A stretch of DNA of 64,000 bases from Virgibacillus doumboii (lineage in GTDB: Bacteria; Bacillota; Bacilli; Bacillales; Amphibacillaceae). The translations under genes and the position numbers were made by a program. The stretch is taken from NCBI RefSeq assembly GCF_902806455.1, contig NZ_CADCWQ010000001.1, positions 2,728,001-2,792,000 of the forward strand. Direction: 5' to 3'. Below are positions 56,637-64,000 of this stretch, in pieces. A model generated the notes under the pieces. The model did no database searches, was not told the DNA's origin, and saw only the letters and a list, made by a program, of their open reading frames with translations. Each line of letters starts with the position of its first letter. Position 1 is the stretch's first letter.

Positions 56637-58220
56637 ATGTTTCGTATATTAGTTGCTGATCCGCTGAATGAAGACGGTCTGCAGCCGCTTCAAACTGCGG
56701 AAAATATAGATGTCGTGATTGATACTGGTTTAACTGCTGATGAACTGAGTGATAGAATTACAGATTTTGATGCCCTGCTGGTTCGGAGCCAGACACAGGT
56801 TACAAGTGAAATAATCCGCAAAGCTGCCAATTTAAAAATCATCGGCCGTGCAGGTGTCGGCATCGATAATATTGACCTCGATGCTGCTACAGAACATGGA
56901 ATTATCGTGGTTAATGCCCCGAACGGAAATACCAATTCAGCGGCAGAGCATACAATGGCCATGATTATGGCGTTATCCAGGAAAATCCCGCAAGCTTATT
57001 TCGCATTGAAAAACCATCAGTGGGACCGGAAAAAATATGTCGGCGTCGAATTGAAGAACAAAACTCTCGGGGTGGTCGGTCTTGGGCGGATTGGTACCGA
57101 GGTCGCCCATCGAGCTAAAGGACAGCGAATGAATATCATGGCATACGATCCTTTTTTAACAGAAGAAAAGGCAGAAAAACTGGGAATTACGTACGGTACC
57201 ATTGACGAAGTGCTGGCTGCAGCCGACTTTATTACCGTTCATACTCCATTGTTAAAAGAAACACGACACCTGATTGATAACGAGGCTTTTAAGTTGATGA
57301 AGCCCGGCGTGCAGATTGTCAACTGTGCACGCGGCGGTATTATTGATGAAGAGGCACTATATGAAGCTATCATTTCCGGTAAAGTTGCAGGCGCTGCATT
57401 GGATGTTTTTGAGGACGAACCAATTGTAGAGAATAGACTGCTGGAATTACCGGAAGTAATCGCAACCCCCCACCTCGGGGCAAGCACCATCGAGGCACAG
57501 GAAAATGTTGCAGTTGATGTTTGCCAGGATGTCCATCATTTTTTAACTGGCGGTATGGCAAAAAATCCGGTAAATCTCCCATCCGTGCCACGGGAACTCC
57601 TAAGCAAAATCGAACCATATTTTTATCTGGCTGAAAAATTGGGGACATTTCTCATCCATATGACCGAAGAAGTGATTGAGGAAATTAGAATCTATTATTC
57701 TGGTGAATTATCCGGCTTGAAGACCGCACCAATTACCAGAAACACGGTGAAAGGCTTGCTGAAGCGACATCTCGGCACACATATCAACGACGTAAACGCG
57801 CTTTATCTAGCCGAGAAAAAAGGAATTGCCATTCACGAAAATAAGACCGCCACAACAAAAGGATTTACCAATCTATTAACTGTTGAAGTGAGGACAAAAT
57901 TGGGTGTTCGAAGCGTTTCCGGAACGTTATTAAATGGCTTGGGATCACGGATAGTGAAAGTCGATGACTATAATGTCGACTTTACCCCTGAAGGACATAT
58001 CGTTGTCATCCATCACAACGACCAGCCGGGTGTAATCGGCAGAATGGGGAGCCTGCTTGCACAACATCAGATTAACATCGCGACCATGCAAGTAGACCGG
58101 TCGGATATTGGCGGCGATGCTATTATGATGTTGACAATCGATAAACATATGGAAAGGGAAGGTCTGGAAGAGCTGAAATCGTTGGAAGAAATCAACGATG
58201 TGACAGCAGTGGATTTCTGA
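56637..58220 (+). CDS. serA: D-3-phosphoglycerate dehydrogenase
   Basis: 527 residues, the long form with an intervening domain and a C-terminal ACT domain. VVGLGRIGTEVAHRA binds NAD, NCARGGIIDEEALYEAI and TPHLGASTIEAQENVA hold the catalytic arginine and histidine, and QPGVIGRMGSLLAQHQINIATMQVDR is the ACT domain. It oxidises 3-phosphoglycerate to 3-phosphohydroxypyruvate, the first step of serine biosynthesis, and is usually inhibited by serine through the ACT domain. Second gene of an operon with the aminotransferase; AGGAG lies 8 bases upstream. Confidence 0.96.
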   Translation: MFRILVADPLNEDGLQPLQTAENIDVVIDTGLTADELSDRITDFDALLVRSQTQVTSEIIRKAANLKIIGRAGVGIDNIDLDAATEHGIIVVNAPNGNTNSAAEHTMAMIMALSRKIPQAYFALKNHQWDRKKYVGVELKNKTLGVVGLGRIGTEVAHRAKGQRMNIMAYDPFLTEEKAEKLGITYGTIDEVLAAADFITVHTPLLKETRHLIDNEAFKLMKPGVQIVNCARGGIIDEEALYEAIISGKVAGAALDVFEDEPIVENRLLELPEVIATPHLGASTIEAQENVAVDVCQDVHHFLTGGMAKNPVNLPSVPRELLSKIEPYFYLAEKLGTFLIHMTEEVIEEIRIYYSGELSGLKTAPITRNTVKGLLKRHLGTHINDVNALYLAEKKGIAIHENKTATTKGFTNLLTVEVRTKLGVRSVSGTLLNGLGSRIVKVDDYNVDFTPEGHIVVIHHNDQPGVIGRMGSLLAQHQINIATMQVDRSDIGGDAIMMLTIDKHMEREGLEELKSLEEINDVTAVDF

Positions 58221-58437
58221 TACTCCCACAGCTAAAGCAATGGGGTTCTGAATTCACAGTCCTTCTTCCAACTGGCAGCCACAGTTTGTTTTTTCATGCG
58301 CTCGGCATTTAGGGTAGTTCAAGATACTGGGACCATTTCCTTCAGAACTTTCACGGCCAAAGCAACTTTTGTCACTATTAACGACCGCATCTTTTGGATT
58401 TTGCAAACCCGATGGTATCACACCGCTTATAGATTAC
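58221..58437 (-). mobile_element. IS200/IS605-like remnant: tail of TnpB and end hairpin
   Basis: The minus strand right after serA carries a hairpin CCCCATTGC-TTTA-GCTGTGGG (58223-58246), typical of the transposon end and reRNA scaffold of IS605/IS1341 elements. Overlapping it is an open frame with no start, encoding about 55 residues ending CRAHEKTNCGCQLEEGL. The frame looks like the variable tail of a TnpB protein. No intact TnpA or TnpB is present. Recognition is by pattern, not comparison. Confidence 0.45.
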
Positions 58438-58604
58438 ATTAATCCTAATTCCTAAATTTAGAATTGTTTTTTACAACAATGAATTAGGAACGTATGTTTG
58501 CATTTATATTATCTTGTTAGAATAGTTAAAGTCAAGTATTATTTCAAAATACTTTTTTCCATTTGGATTACCTCTGCAACTGTTTCAGATACTTGAGTGC
58601 CACA

Positions 58605-58690
58605 TAAACCTTTTATTTGTATGGCACTCCGTATTAACCTCACTTTCATCCCATGTCTAAAGACGATGGGCTTTCACGTTCGGAAAGTAG
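58605..58690 (-). mobile_element. second IS605-like end hairpin
   Basis: CCCATCGTC-TTTA-GACATGGG (58650-58670, minus strand), followed by ATGAAAGTG, repeats the format of the hairpin at 58223. No coding sequence could be recognised around it. The 400 bases between the two hairpins are AT-rich and otherwise empty; they contain a short inverted repeat (TCCTAATTC / GAATTAGGA, about 58446-58492). Confidence 0.4.
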
Positions 58691-58826
58691 TAAATAACCA
58701 ACATGTTTTTATTTGTACTTCAGACCACACTCCTATTACACAGAACATACGACTTCATCATTTTGTGAAATGGACATGAATTGATATAATGAAATTACAT
58801 TATAAAAAAGAAATAGGGGGATAAAA

Positions 58827-59282
58827 ATGAGTAATCTGATTTATTCGCAGCTAAGTATTGCGCGCAATGGATTCATAAATGAAATTAATGATGTGGACGA
58901 AGGGAAACTTGATAAACAACCAGAGGGATTCAATAATACAATCCACTGGCATATCGGCCATGTACTGACGACAGCGGAGCAATTTTTGTTCGGTTACCCG
59001 GAAAATACCGAGCATCTCCCGGAGCGCTACAAAGATCTATTCGGATATGGCACCACCCCAGCGAACTGGCCTGATGATGTGCCAAGCACCTATGAGCTTG
59101 TCGAACAATTGAACAGCCAGCTGAAGCGGATCAAGCAAATCCCTCCAGAAAAATTTAATAATAAACTTCCGGAAGCTGTGCTGGGTGCGCAAACATACGG
59201 CGAACTTGCAGCTTTGACAGCATTCCACGATGGTAATCACTCCGGTCGGGTTAATGCAATGAAAAAAGTACTAAATAATTAA
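58827..59282 (+). CDS. DinB family protein
   Basis: 151 residues in a DinB-type four-helix bundle. NTIHWHIGHVLTTAEQFLFGY (near 40) and LTAFHDGNHSGRVNAMKKVL (near 133) supply the three histidine ligands. GDIL-type thiol-transferase and metal-dependent hydrolase roles are known in the family; no substrate is predictable. ATAGGGGGG precedes the ATG. Unlike the protein at 33953, it is smaller. Confidence 0.87.
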   Translation: MSNLIYSQLSIARNGFINEINDVDEGKLDKQPEGFNNTIHWHIGHVLTTAEQFLFGYPENTEHLPERYKDLFGYGTTPANWPDDVPSTYELVEQLNSQLKRIKQIPPEKFNNKLPEAVLGAQTYGELAALTAFHDGNHSGRVNAMKKVLNN

Positions 59283-59460
59283 ATAGACTGCAGCTCCCTA
59301 TTGTCGCACAATCTTTTCCGATATTTGTTAGTATCGAGGGAAAATCATTCCAAAGGCTTTTATTAATTGCAATTATTTTATTTGGATTTAGTGTCTTTTT
59401 TGGCTGGCTATGAATTTATAACTCAACTTATAACGTATGTGTAATTAATTATTATATCAG

Positions 59461-59536
59461 GGTGCAAATCCTTATTAAGGAAATACGCCCTTTAAGGCAA
59501 TATCGGGCAAAGTATTATTCCAGATTTGCGCCCGAT
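59461..59536. repeat. dispersed repeat with GGTGCAAATC/GATTTGCGCCC ends
   Basis: A 76-bp element begins with GTGCAAATCCTTATTAAGGA and ends with GATTTGCGCCC, so its ends are inverted copies. The first 34 bases recur with few changes at 60577-60625, and the GCGCCCGTTTGC part recurs at 59740-59751. Probably an interspersed Bacillaceae hairpin repeat. It may also act as terminator for the small gene at 59545. The stretch 59283-59460 otherwise holds a start-less open frame with a TM-like end (possible gene scrap). Confidence 0.65.
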
Positions 59537-59544
59537 CGTATTGC

Positions 59545-59712
59545 TTAACTTGTTCTGTTATTTGTTCTTGTGGATTGCCTTATTAGTTTAATTATGACTA
59601 AAATAGAAATAATAGCCATTAATGTACCATAAAAATAACTATGATCCGAAAAGTTTAAGAACGCAACGAAAATGGATAAAAAAAGTGATATAATCAGAGG
59701 TACTCGTTTCAA
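59545..59712 (-). CDS. small membrane protein, 55 residues
   Basis: TTG start at 59712 behind AAAGAGGTGAAAG, encoding KRVPLIISLFLSIFVAFLNFS, a short polar turn, a second hydrophobic segment LMAIISILVIIKLI and a basic polar tail (RQSTRTNNRTS). Two membrane helices. The good ribosome site and codon pattern argue for a real gene. No family recognised; the hairpin repeat at 59461 lies just beyond its stop. Confidence 0.65.
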   Translation of the reverse strand: MKRVPLIISLFLSIFVAFLNFSDHSYFYGTLMAIISILVIIKLIRQSTRTNNRTS

Positions 59713-59876
59713 ACTTTCACCTCTTTCCTAATTAAATTAAGCGCCCGTTTGCTTAAGATGCTTTATAGTCATCCGAAAGTTAAACAAAAAAGAGATTACC
59801 CCAGAAATGTATAATGTGAGGAAGACTTCAACAAGCTTTCTACTCTAAAAATAAAAGGAACCCTTTAGGATTTCCC

Positions 59877-60257
59877 TCAACCCTTTCTATTCATTTCAAG
59901 CTGTAATAAGTCTATAGTAAATCCTGCATGCATTAACAAATCTAATCCAAGTAATCCATTAATATCCTCATATCCAAAGTCATTAAAATCGATTTCGATG
60001 TTTTCAATCGTATAATCACTGATTTGGATACTGTCCACATTCTTCCTAAATGCATACTCTTTTCCACCAATTCCATAATAAGTGACAATCTTATCATGTA
60101 AATCAACCTGCATACCAATATCATCTACTGCGTTTTGAGAAAGAAGTGTTCGAGCAGCTCCTGTATCAACTACCAAATTTTCAATCACTTTATTTTTTCC
60201 ATTATACCTTAGCGTCATATCCACTAGTAACAATCCATGTTTGTATTTTATTTTCAT
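59877..60257 (-). CDS. retropepsin-like aspartyl protease-fold protein
   Basis: 126 residues. LVVDTGAARTLLSQNAVDDIGM (near 27-48) contains the DTG active-site triad of retropepsin-like proteases, and DINGLLGLDLLMHAGFTIDL is the matching I-x-G-x-D segment. It would need to dimerise to form an active site. Part of a two-gene unit with the gene at 60259; the pair recurs in Firmicutes with no known function. The start follows TTGAGGAG. Confidence 0.78.
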   Translation of the reverse strand: MKIKYKHGLLLVDMTLRYNGKNKVIENLVVDTGAARTLLSQNAVDDIGMQVDLHDKIVTYYGIGGKEYAFRKNVDSIQISDYTIENIEIDFNDFGYEDINGLLGLDLLMHAGFTIDLLQLEMNRKG

Positions 60258-60258
60258 G

Positions 60259-60501
60259 TTAGTAGAATCTCCTCAACCCTACATCTTGCCGGAATTCAAG
60301 TACAATATTTTCATGGGAAGTGTGATAAACTAAATCTTCATTTTTTGATTTTAAAAGTTCATTTGTTGCTGATTCGTCTGCTACAGGTCTTATAACAGCC
60401 ACATCTTCTATAATTTCTTGATAGTTTTCAATATGAGACGATAGTACTTTCAGTTTAACAAATTGATCCGGGTACATATTTCTAACTTCTGGCCATTTCA
60501 A
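60259..60501 (-). CDS. hypothetical partner of the retropepsin-like protein
   Basis: 80 residues beginning MKWPEVRNMYPDQFVKLKVL, with VAVIRPVADESATNELLKSK in the centre and VLEFRQDVGLRRF at the end. The TTG at 60501 is best supported (AAGGGGCGG at 8 bases); an ATG six codons earlier lacks a site. It stops one base before the retropepsin-like gene starts. No recognised family; a small soluble protein, perhaps a chaperone or substrate of its neighbour. Confidence 0.65.
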   Translation of the reverse strand: MKWPEVRNMYPDQFVKLKVLSSHIENYQEIIEDVAVIRPVADESATNELLKSKNEDLVYHTSHENIVLEFRQDVGLRRFY

Positions 60502-60576
60502 TTCCACCGCCCCTTTCATTTAACATTATTATATCACTATTTTGACATTTACCATAGAACTTCATAATAAATATTA

Positions 60577-60625
60577 GCGCAAATCTTTATTAAGGAAATG
60601 CGCCCGTTTGCGGAACAAGTATTTA
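60577..60625. repeat. second copy of the dispersed GCGCAAATC repeat
   Basis: GCGCAAATCTTTATTAAGGA followed by AATGCGCCCGTTTGCGG matches the first half of the element at 59461 with two changes. It lacks the far end, so it is a partial copy. The remaining 140 bases to the ABC gene show nothing else. Confidence 0.6.
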
Positions 60626-60739
60626 CCACAACCTTAACCTTAATTGGAAGTCTGTCACAACAATATTGAGTATTACAGTAACCGAGATTATTTGAAAAAA
60701 ATATTATACGATTTAGTCTCTTCTCTTTTCTCTTAATCT

Positions 60740-61423
60740 TTACCTTTCCACTAAACTCGAAACTACAGACCCATCTTTCATCTTAATAACTCTATTAGCT
60801 CTGCTCGCTAAATCATGGTCATGTGTCACAAATAGAACTCCGCAATTCTTTTCAGAGTTAAGACGTTGAATGATGTCAAAAATAACTTCCCCTGATTCAG
60901 TATCCAGATTTCCTGTAGGCTCATCAGCCAGCAGCCAGTCTGGCTCATGGACAAGCGCCCTTGCAATTGCCACACGTTGCTGCTGCCCACCTGATAATTG
61001 TGATGGCAATGAATTTCCCTTGTCTTCCAAGCCTACTTGTTTTAATACTTCCTGGGCGCGCTCCTTTTTGTTGTACGGAACTTTTCTGGAGAACAATGGT
61101 GCCATGACATTTTCAAGGAAGTTAGTGTGGAATAAGTGACACTGCTGGAAAACAAATCCGATATGTTCAAACCGAAAATCAGCAATCTGTTTCTGCTTCA
61201 TACTCGCTAGTTTTTTTCCATCGTATGAGATATTCCCTGATGATGGTTGATCAAGTGTTCCAATCAAACTTAATAAGGTTGATTTTCCCAATCCTGAAGG
61301 TCCAACAATTGCCGTAAATTCTCCCTTGTTAAATGACAAGTTAATACCTTGCAGGGCATGGGTTTCTACCCCATCCCCTTTATGTGACTTTTCTAAATCC
61401 TTACATTTAATTGAAGTACTCAT
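60740..61423 (-). CDS. ABC transporter ATP-binding protein (MacB/LolD type)
   Basis: 227 residues. Walker [16 protein letters not shown] (about 40-54), Q-loop GFVFQQCHL, signature [36 protein letters not shown] (signature plus Walker B), switch histidine VTHDHDLA. It belongs to the MacB/LolD/BceA group that works with large FtsX-type permeases as a mechanotransducer or lipoprotein/peptide exporter. The ATG at 61423 follows AAGGAG. Lies 58 bases after the permease gene, same strand. Confidence 0.93.
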   Translation of the reverse strand: MSTSIKCKDLEKSHKGDGVETHALQGINLSFNKGEFTAIVGPSGLGKSTLLSLIGTLDQPSSGNISYDGKKLASMKQKQIADFRFEHIGFVFQQCHLFHTNFLENVMAPLFSRKVPYNKKERAQEVLKQVGLEDKGNSLPSQLSGGQQQRVAIARALVHEPDWLLADEPTGNLDTESGEVIFDIIQRLNSEKNCGVLFVTHDHDLASRANRVIKMKDGSVVSSLVER

Positions 61424-61481
61424 ATACACATCTCCTTAACTGCTGGTTTATTACTATATAGATAATCTTATGAAGACATCC

Positions 61482-64000
61482 TCACGCACTTTCCTTCAAA
61501 ACTTCATATGGATTGGTTCGTAGCGCTTTTACAGTTGGAATAATTGCGCCAATAATCCCCATAACTGTTGGGATGCAGATGGTTAGTAACAGGATAGTCA
61601 AGTTATCCCACGGGAAAATTCCGTACATCAAGCCGATGTAAGCAATAGATAAAATTAATCCCATGACTCCAGAGAGAAACCCGATTAGCGCTCCTTCCAA
61701 CATAATAGAAAAACCGATGGTCCTATTTTTCCAACCAATTGACTTAAATAATGCCAATTCATTTCTTCGCTCTACAATGTTCTGCCACAACATTTCACCA
61801 GTTGTTAAAACGGCGACAAGTAATGCGGCCCCCATGATGAAGTAATGTGACTCATTCACTTCAACAGCGACAAACTCTCCTAGATAGGAGGTATAAAGGA
61901 CGCCATCTAAATGGAATGAAACAAAAATATAGAATGATAGTAACGTTGATGGTAATGCTATAGCTAATATAGACAGTAAGTTTCGCCCAGGACGCTGCAT
62001 AATTTGATTTGTTACCAATCCGGTTATCGATTGGTTTTTAAAGATTCGTTTGGATTTTGAATGAATTTCTCCCGTTTTTATCCCTTGATACGGCTTTAAT
62101 TTTCCGACCTGAATCAGTGGGATTAAAATGCCAAATCCATAAATGAAAAATGATGTTAGACCAACTAATCCTACTTTTGCTAAGCTAAACGATGTTCCAT
62201 TCTGTGCCAGAATATACTCTACACCAATCGCCAAAATAGTTATCAATAAAACATAAGACACAGCTTCTGTTACAATCATTTGTCGCAGCTTATTAGTTCG
62301 CCAGCCAAGTGCCAGCAAGATACTATACTCTTTACGATTCGTTAAAAAAGACACGTAAGATGTCGCCAATACATACATACTTCCGATTAGCAGAACTGCA
62401 AGTAGTACACTTGTATAACCAAGGGATGTTTCTCTGAAAATAGCAATTGCAGCGCCAATGTTGATCCATGACTGTTCCATCCATCCCTCAGCTTTCCCTT
62501 TATTAACGATTTTCGTGACAGTTGGTTGTGGAGATGAACCTCGTGTGATGGTTACTTGTAAACCTGTTTTATCCATAATTTCTTGTTTTATCGACTCTAA
62601 TTTTGATTGCGACGCATTTCCAAATTCCTCAATTCCTTTTGCCTTTATCCGGATAGAAGAAATACTGTTACCACCGAGCAGCTTTTCTGCCGCTTTTACA
62701 GTGGTTAGTAAGTTAGGCGGGTTTGGTAATAGTGCTGTCGGGGCACCAGATCCCTCTATTTTTTTCACTGGATTTAGTGGCTCCCCATTTTGGTCTAGTA
62801 CCACTGTTGCCTCCGCTGGCCGGTAGGTTTGGAGCGGTAATTTTGTCAAGGGATCCATACTGACTTGAAGGTTATTAGGATCATATTTACCAATAATATT
62901 AAATTCCAATACTGTGAAAGAAGGCTTTCCATTTCTGACTTTGTAAGCTGCAGGTTTAGGTTGTCTGAACACATATGGTGGTAAGTATTCTTTTGAATAA
63001 AAGCCTCCATCAATGTTAAGTTGTTGATTTGCAACTTGAAAACCAGAAGACCACCTTTTAGGAAATGGACTATTTATTTTTTGATAGTTTAATGGACTCG
63101 ATTCATAATATAATTGAGATATTCCAATACCTTTCAATGAATTCTTAAGGGGATTTTGTAGTGTCTGAAAGTACATTTCCTCCAGTTCTTTTCCTGTAAT
63201 AATATATTCATCAACGGGTACTGTATCTATTTGGTTGAGAAATTCCTTGCCATTTCCTTCTCTGATTTTCTCGGCGCTTTGTTTTTGTTGCGTTTCGGTT
63301 TTAAAGGGTATATCCAGTTTTTTTAACGTTACTTTATAATTACTGTTAGCGAAACTGTTTTGATTTAAGATAACAGGTAAATGAAATGAATTATCAAATC
63401 TTGCATGGTGTTTTCCTGTATCATTTTCGTTAAGATATCTACTGTTAGTTGAAGTTATTATGCTATCATCAAGTCCAACCAATTTTGCCTCTTGCTTAGG
63501 ATCTATTCCAACAATTAACTGATCGTTTCTTAAAGTAAAACCAGCGTTAAGAAGGTATGCACCAAAGTTTAGATTAGGGCGTGAACCAGTCCAACCTGCA
63601 ACCGTATAATATGTAACATCTAATAATGTTGTTTTATATAAATTATTATGATGTGTTTTTTGAATATTTAATTTGTATAGCCCGGGATTTGATACATTAA
63701 AAGCATCTCTTATAGACAGCGAAAGTTGTGTATACCCCATAACGGAAAGGGGAGCAGCCACATCTACACCTGTTATTTCTTTAATTGTTTCATATTTTTC
63801 ATAACTAATCCCACCAATTATCCCTTTCAGATAATTTGGTTTCATTAAGTTATTTTGATTAAGTATTTCAGTATCTGTAGGCGTAACAACGAGATCATAC
63901 GCACTTTTCCATTCCTTTTGTAACGTCTCATTAACGGTTCCTTTTGTCGATTCTGTTAAGCTGAATAAATAGATAAGGACTCCGCTAATTAATAATACCC
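61482..64000 (-). CDS. ABC transporter permease, FtsX/MacB type (5' end outside window)
   Basis: The frame is open from the stop at 61482 to the right edge and encodes at least 839 residues (the first ATG inside the window is at 63845, but upstream codons continue as VLLISGVLIYLFSLTESTKG). It has a large extracellular periplasmic-type domain between an N-terminal helix and three helices near residues 500-600, then a second set of helices at the C-terminus (IAYIGLMYGIFPW, IIGAIIPTVKAL, RTNPYEVLKE). This duplicated FtsX layout is that of MacB-like permeases with an ATPase partner at 60740. Confidence 0.88.
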   Translation of the reverse strand, partial: VLLISGVLIYLFSLTESTKGTVNETLQKEWKSAYDLVVTPTDTEILNQNNLMKPNYLKGIIGGISYEKYETIKEITGVDVAAPLSVMGYTQLSLSIRDAFNVSNPGLYKLNIQKTHHNNLYKTTLLDVTYYTVAGWTGSRPNLNFGAYLLNAGFTLRNDQLIVGIDPKQEAKLVGLDDSIITSTNSRYLNENDTGKHHARFDNSFHLPVILNQNSFANSNYKVTLKKLDIPFKTETQQKQSAEKIREGNGKEFLNQIDTVPVDEYIITGKELEEMYFQTLQNPLKNSLKGIGISQLYYESSPLNYQKINSPFPKRWSSGFQVANQQLNIDGGFYSKEYLPPYVFRQPKPAAYKVRNGKPSFTVLEFNIIGKYDPNNLQVSMDPLTKLPLQTYRPAEATVVLDQNGEPLNPVKKIEGSGAPTALLPNPPNLLTTVKAAEKLLGGNSISSIRIKAKGIEEFGNASQSKLESIKQEIMDKTGLQVTITRGSSPQPTVTKIVNKGKAEGWMEQSWINIGAAIAIFRETSLGYTSVLLAVLLIGSMYVLATSYVSFLTNRKEYSILLALGWRTNKLRQMIVTEAVSYVLLITILAIGVEYILAQNGTSFSLAKVGLVGLTSFFIYGFGILIPLIQVGKLKPYQGIKTGEIHSKSKRIFKNQSITGLVTNQIMQRPGRNLLSILAIALPSTLLSFYIFVSFHLDGVLYTSYLGEFVAVEVNESHYFIMGAALLVAVLTTGEMLWQNIVERRNELALFKSIGWKNRTIGFSIMLEGALIGFLSGVMGLILSIAYIGLMYGIFPWDNLTILLLTICIPTVMGIIGAIIPTVKALRTNPYEVLKESA

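Noticed and set aside
58597..58779. 60-codon plus-strand frame near the second IS605-like hairpin
   Set aside because: Crosses the hairpin, has no ribosome site and no recognisable pattern.
59290..59412. Open stretch encoding a hydrophobic tail (LLLIAIILFGFSVFFGWL)
   Set aside because: No start codon or ribosome site; could be the tail of a lost membrane protein but not supportable as a gene.

Overview
The window looks like chromosomal DNA of a low-GC, endospore-forming, probably halotolerant Bacillaceae (a Virgibacillus/Lentibacillus/Oceanobacillus-type genome; this is inference). The basis is strong AGGAGG-type ribosome sites, a Spo0E-type phosphatase, an LtaS-type enzyme, YwbE, a BCCT osmolyte transporter, a txpA/ratA-like toxin-antitoxin pair, and T-box and yybP-ykoY leaders. 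No rRNA, tRNA, CRISPR array, prophage or intact IS element was seen. The window is mostly small, independent accessory genes, many on the minus strand, each with its own hairpin terminator. Several decayed gene fragments lie between them.

Layout. 1-4.5 kb: an ECF sigma factor cut by the left edge, cupin and VOC proteins, a LysR remnant, an SDR oxidoreductase, a lipoprotein and YwbE. 4.7-5 kb: a type I toxin with a convergent antisense RNA. 5-13.8 kb: LtaS, an MFS exporter (a second MFS survives only as a tail fragment), an HxlR/DsbA-like redox pair with an operator palindrome, a sigma/DUF4179 anti-sigma pair and small membrane proteins. 13.9-24.3 kb: an alpha/beta hydrolase fused to an AadK-like adenylyltransferase, GNATs, hydrolases, a DMT exporter abutting a truncated TetR gene, a HIT protein, a BmrR-like MerR regulator with a 19-bp-spacer promoter, and a phosphoesterase. 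24.5-29.7 kb: an RsiV-like protein, a LytTR regulator with a degenerate ABC-ATPase domain beside an ABC transporter, and two nucleotidyltransferases. 29.8-40 kb: HMG-CoA synthase, phosphoesterase, an unassigned 468-aa membrane protein, DinB, a sigma factor paired with an LCP-domain anti-sigma candidate, RDD, GNAT, DUF3231 and carbonic anhydrase.

40-50.5 kb: Spo0E, DMT exporter, two lactate/glycolate-type oxidoreductases, a TetR-MFS operon with an 18-bp operator palindrome, GrpB, a manganese-type leader in front of a DUF5392-like protein, zinc ribbons and an interrupted small gene. 50.6-58.2 kb: the BCCT transporter, a phosphoesterase, an MFS exporter behind a T-box, and a divergent class V aminotransferase-serA operon for serine synthesis. 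58.2-64 kb: IS605/TnpB-like remnants, DinB, a small membrane protein, a retropepsin-like pair and a MacB-type ABC transporter that runs off the right edge.

Two features run across the window. First, five intergenic loci downstream of genes each carry their own short degenerate repeat; four are tandem with a 20-22 bp period, close to two helical turns, and one is inverted. Second, at least five terminators share the stem of the toxin-antitoxin antisense terminator.
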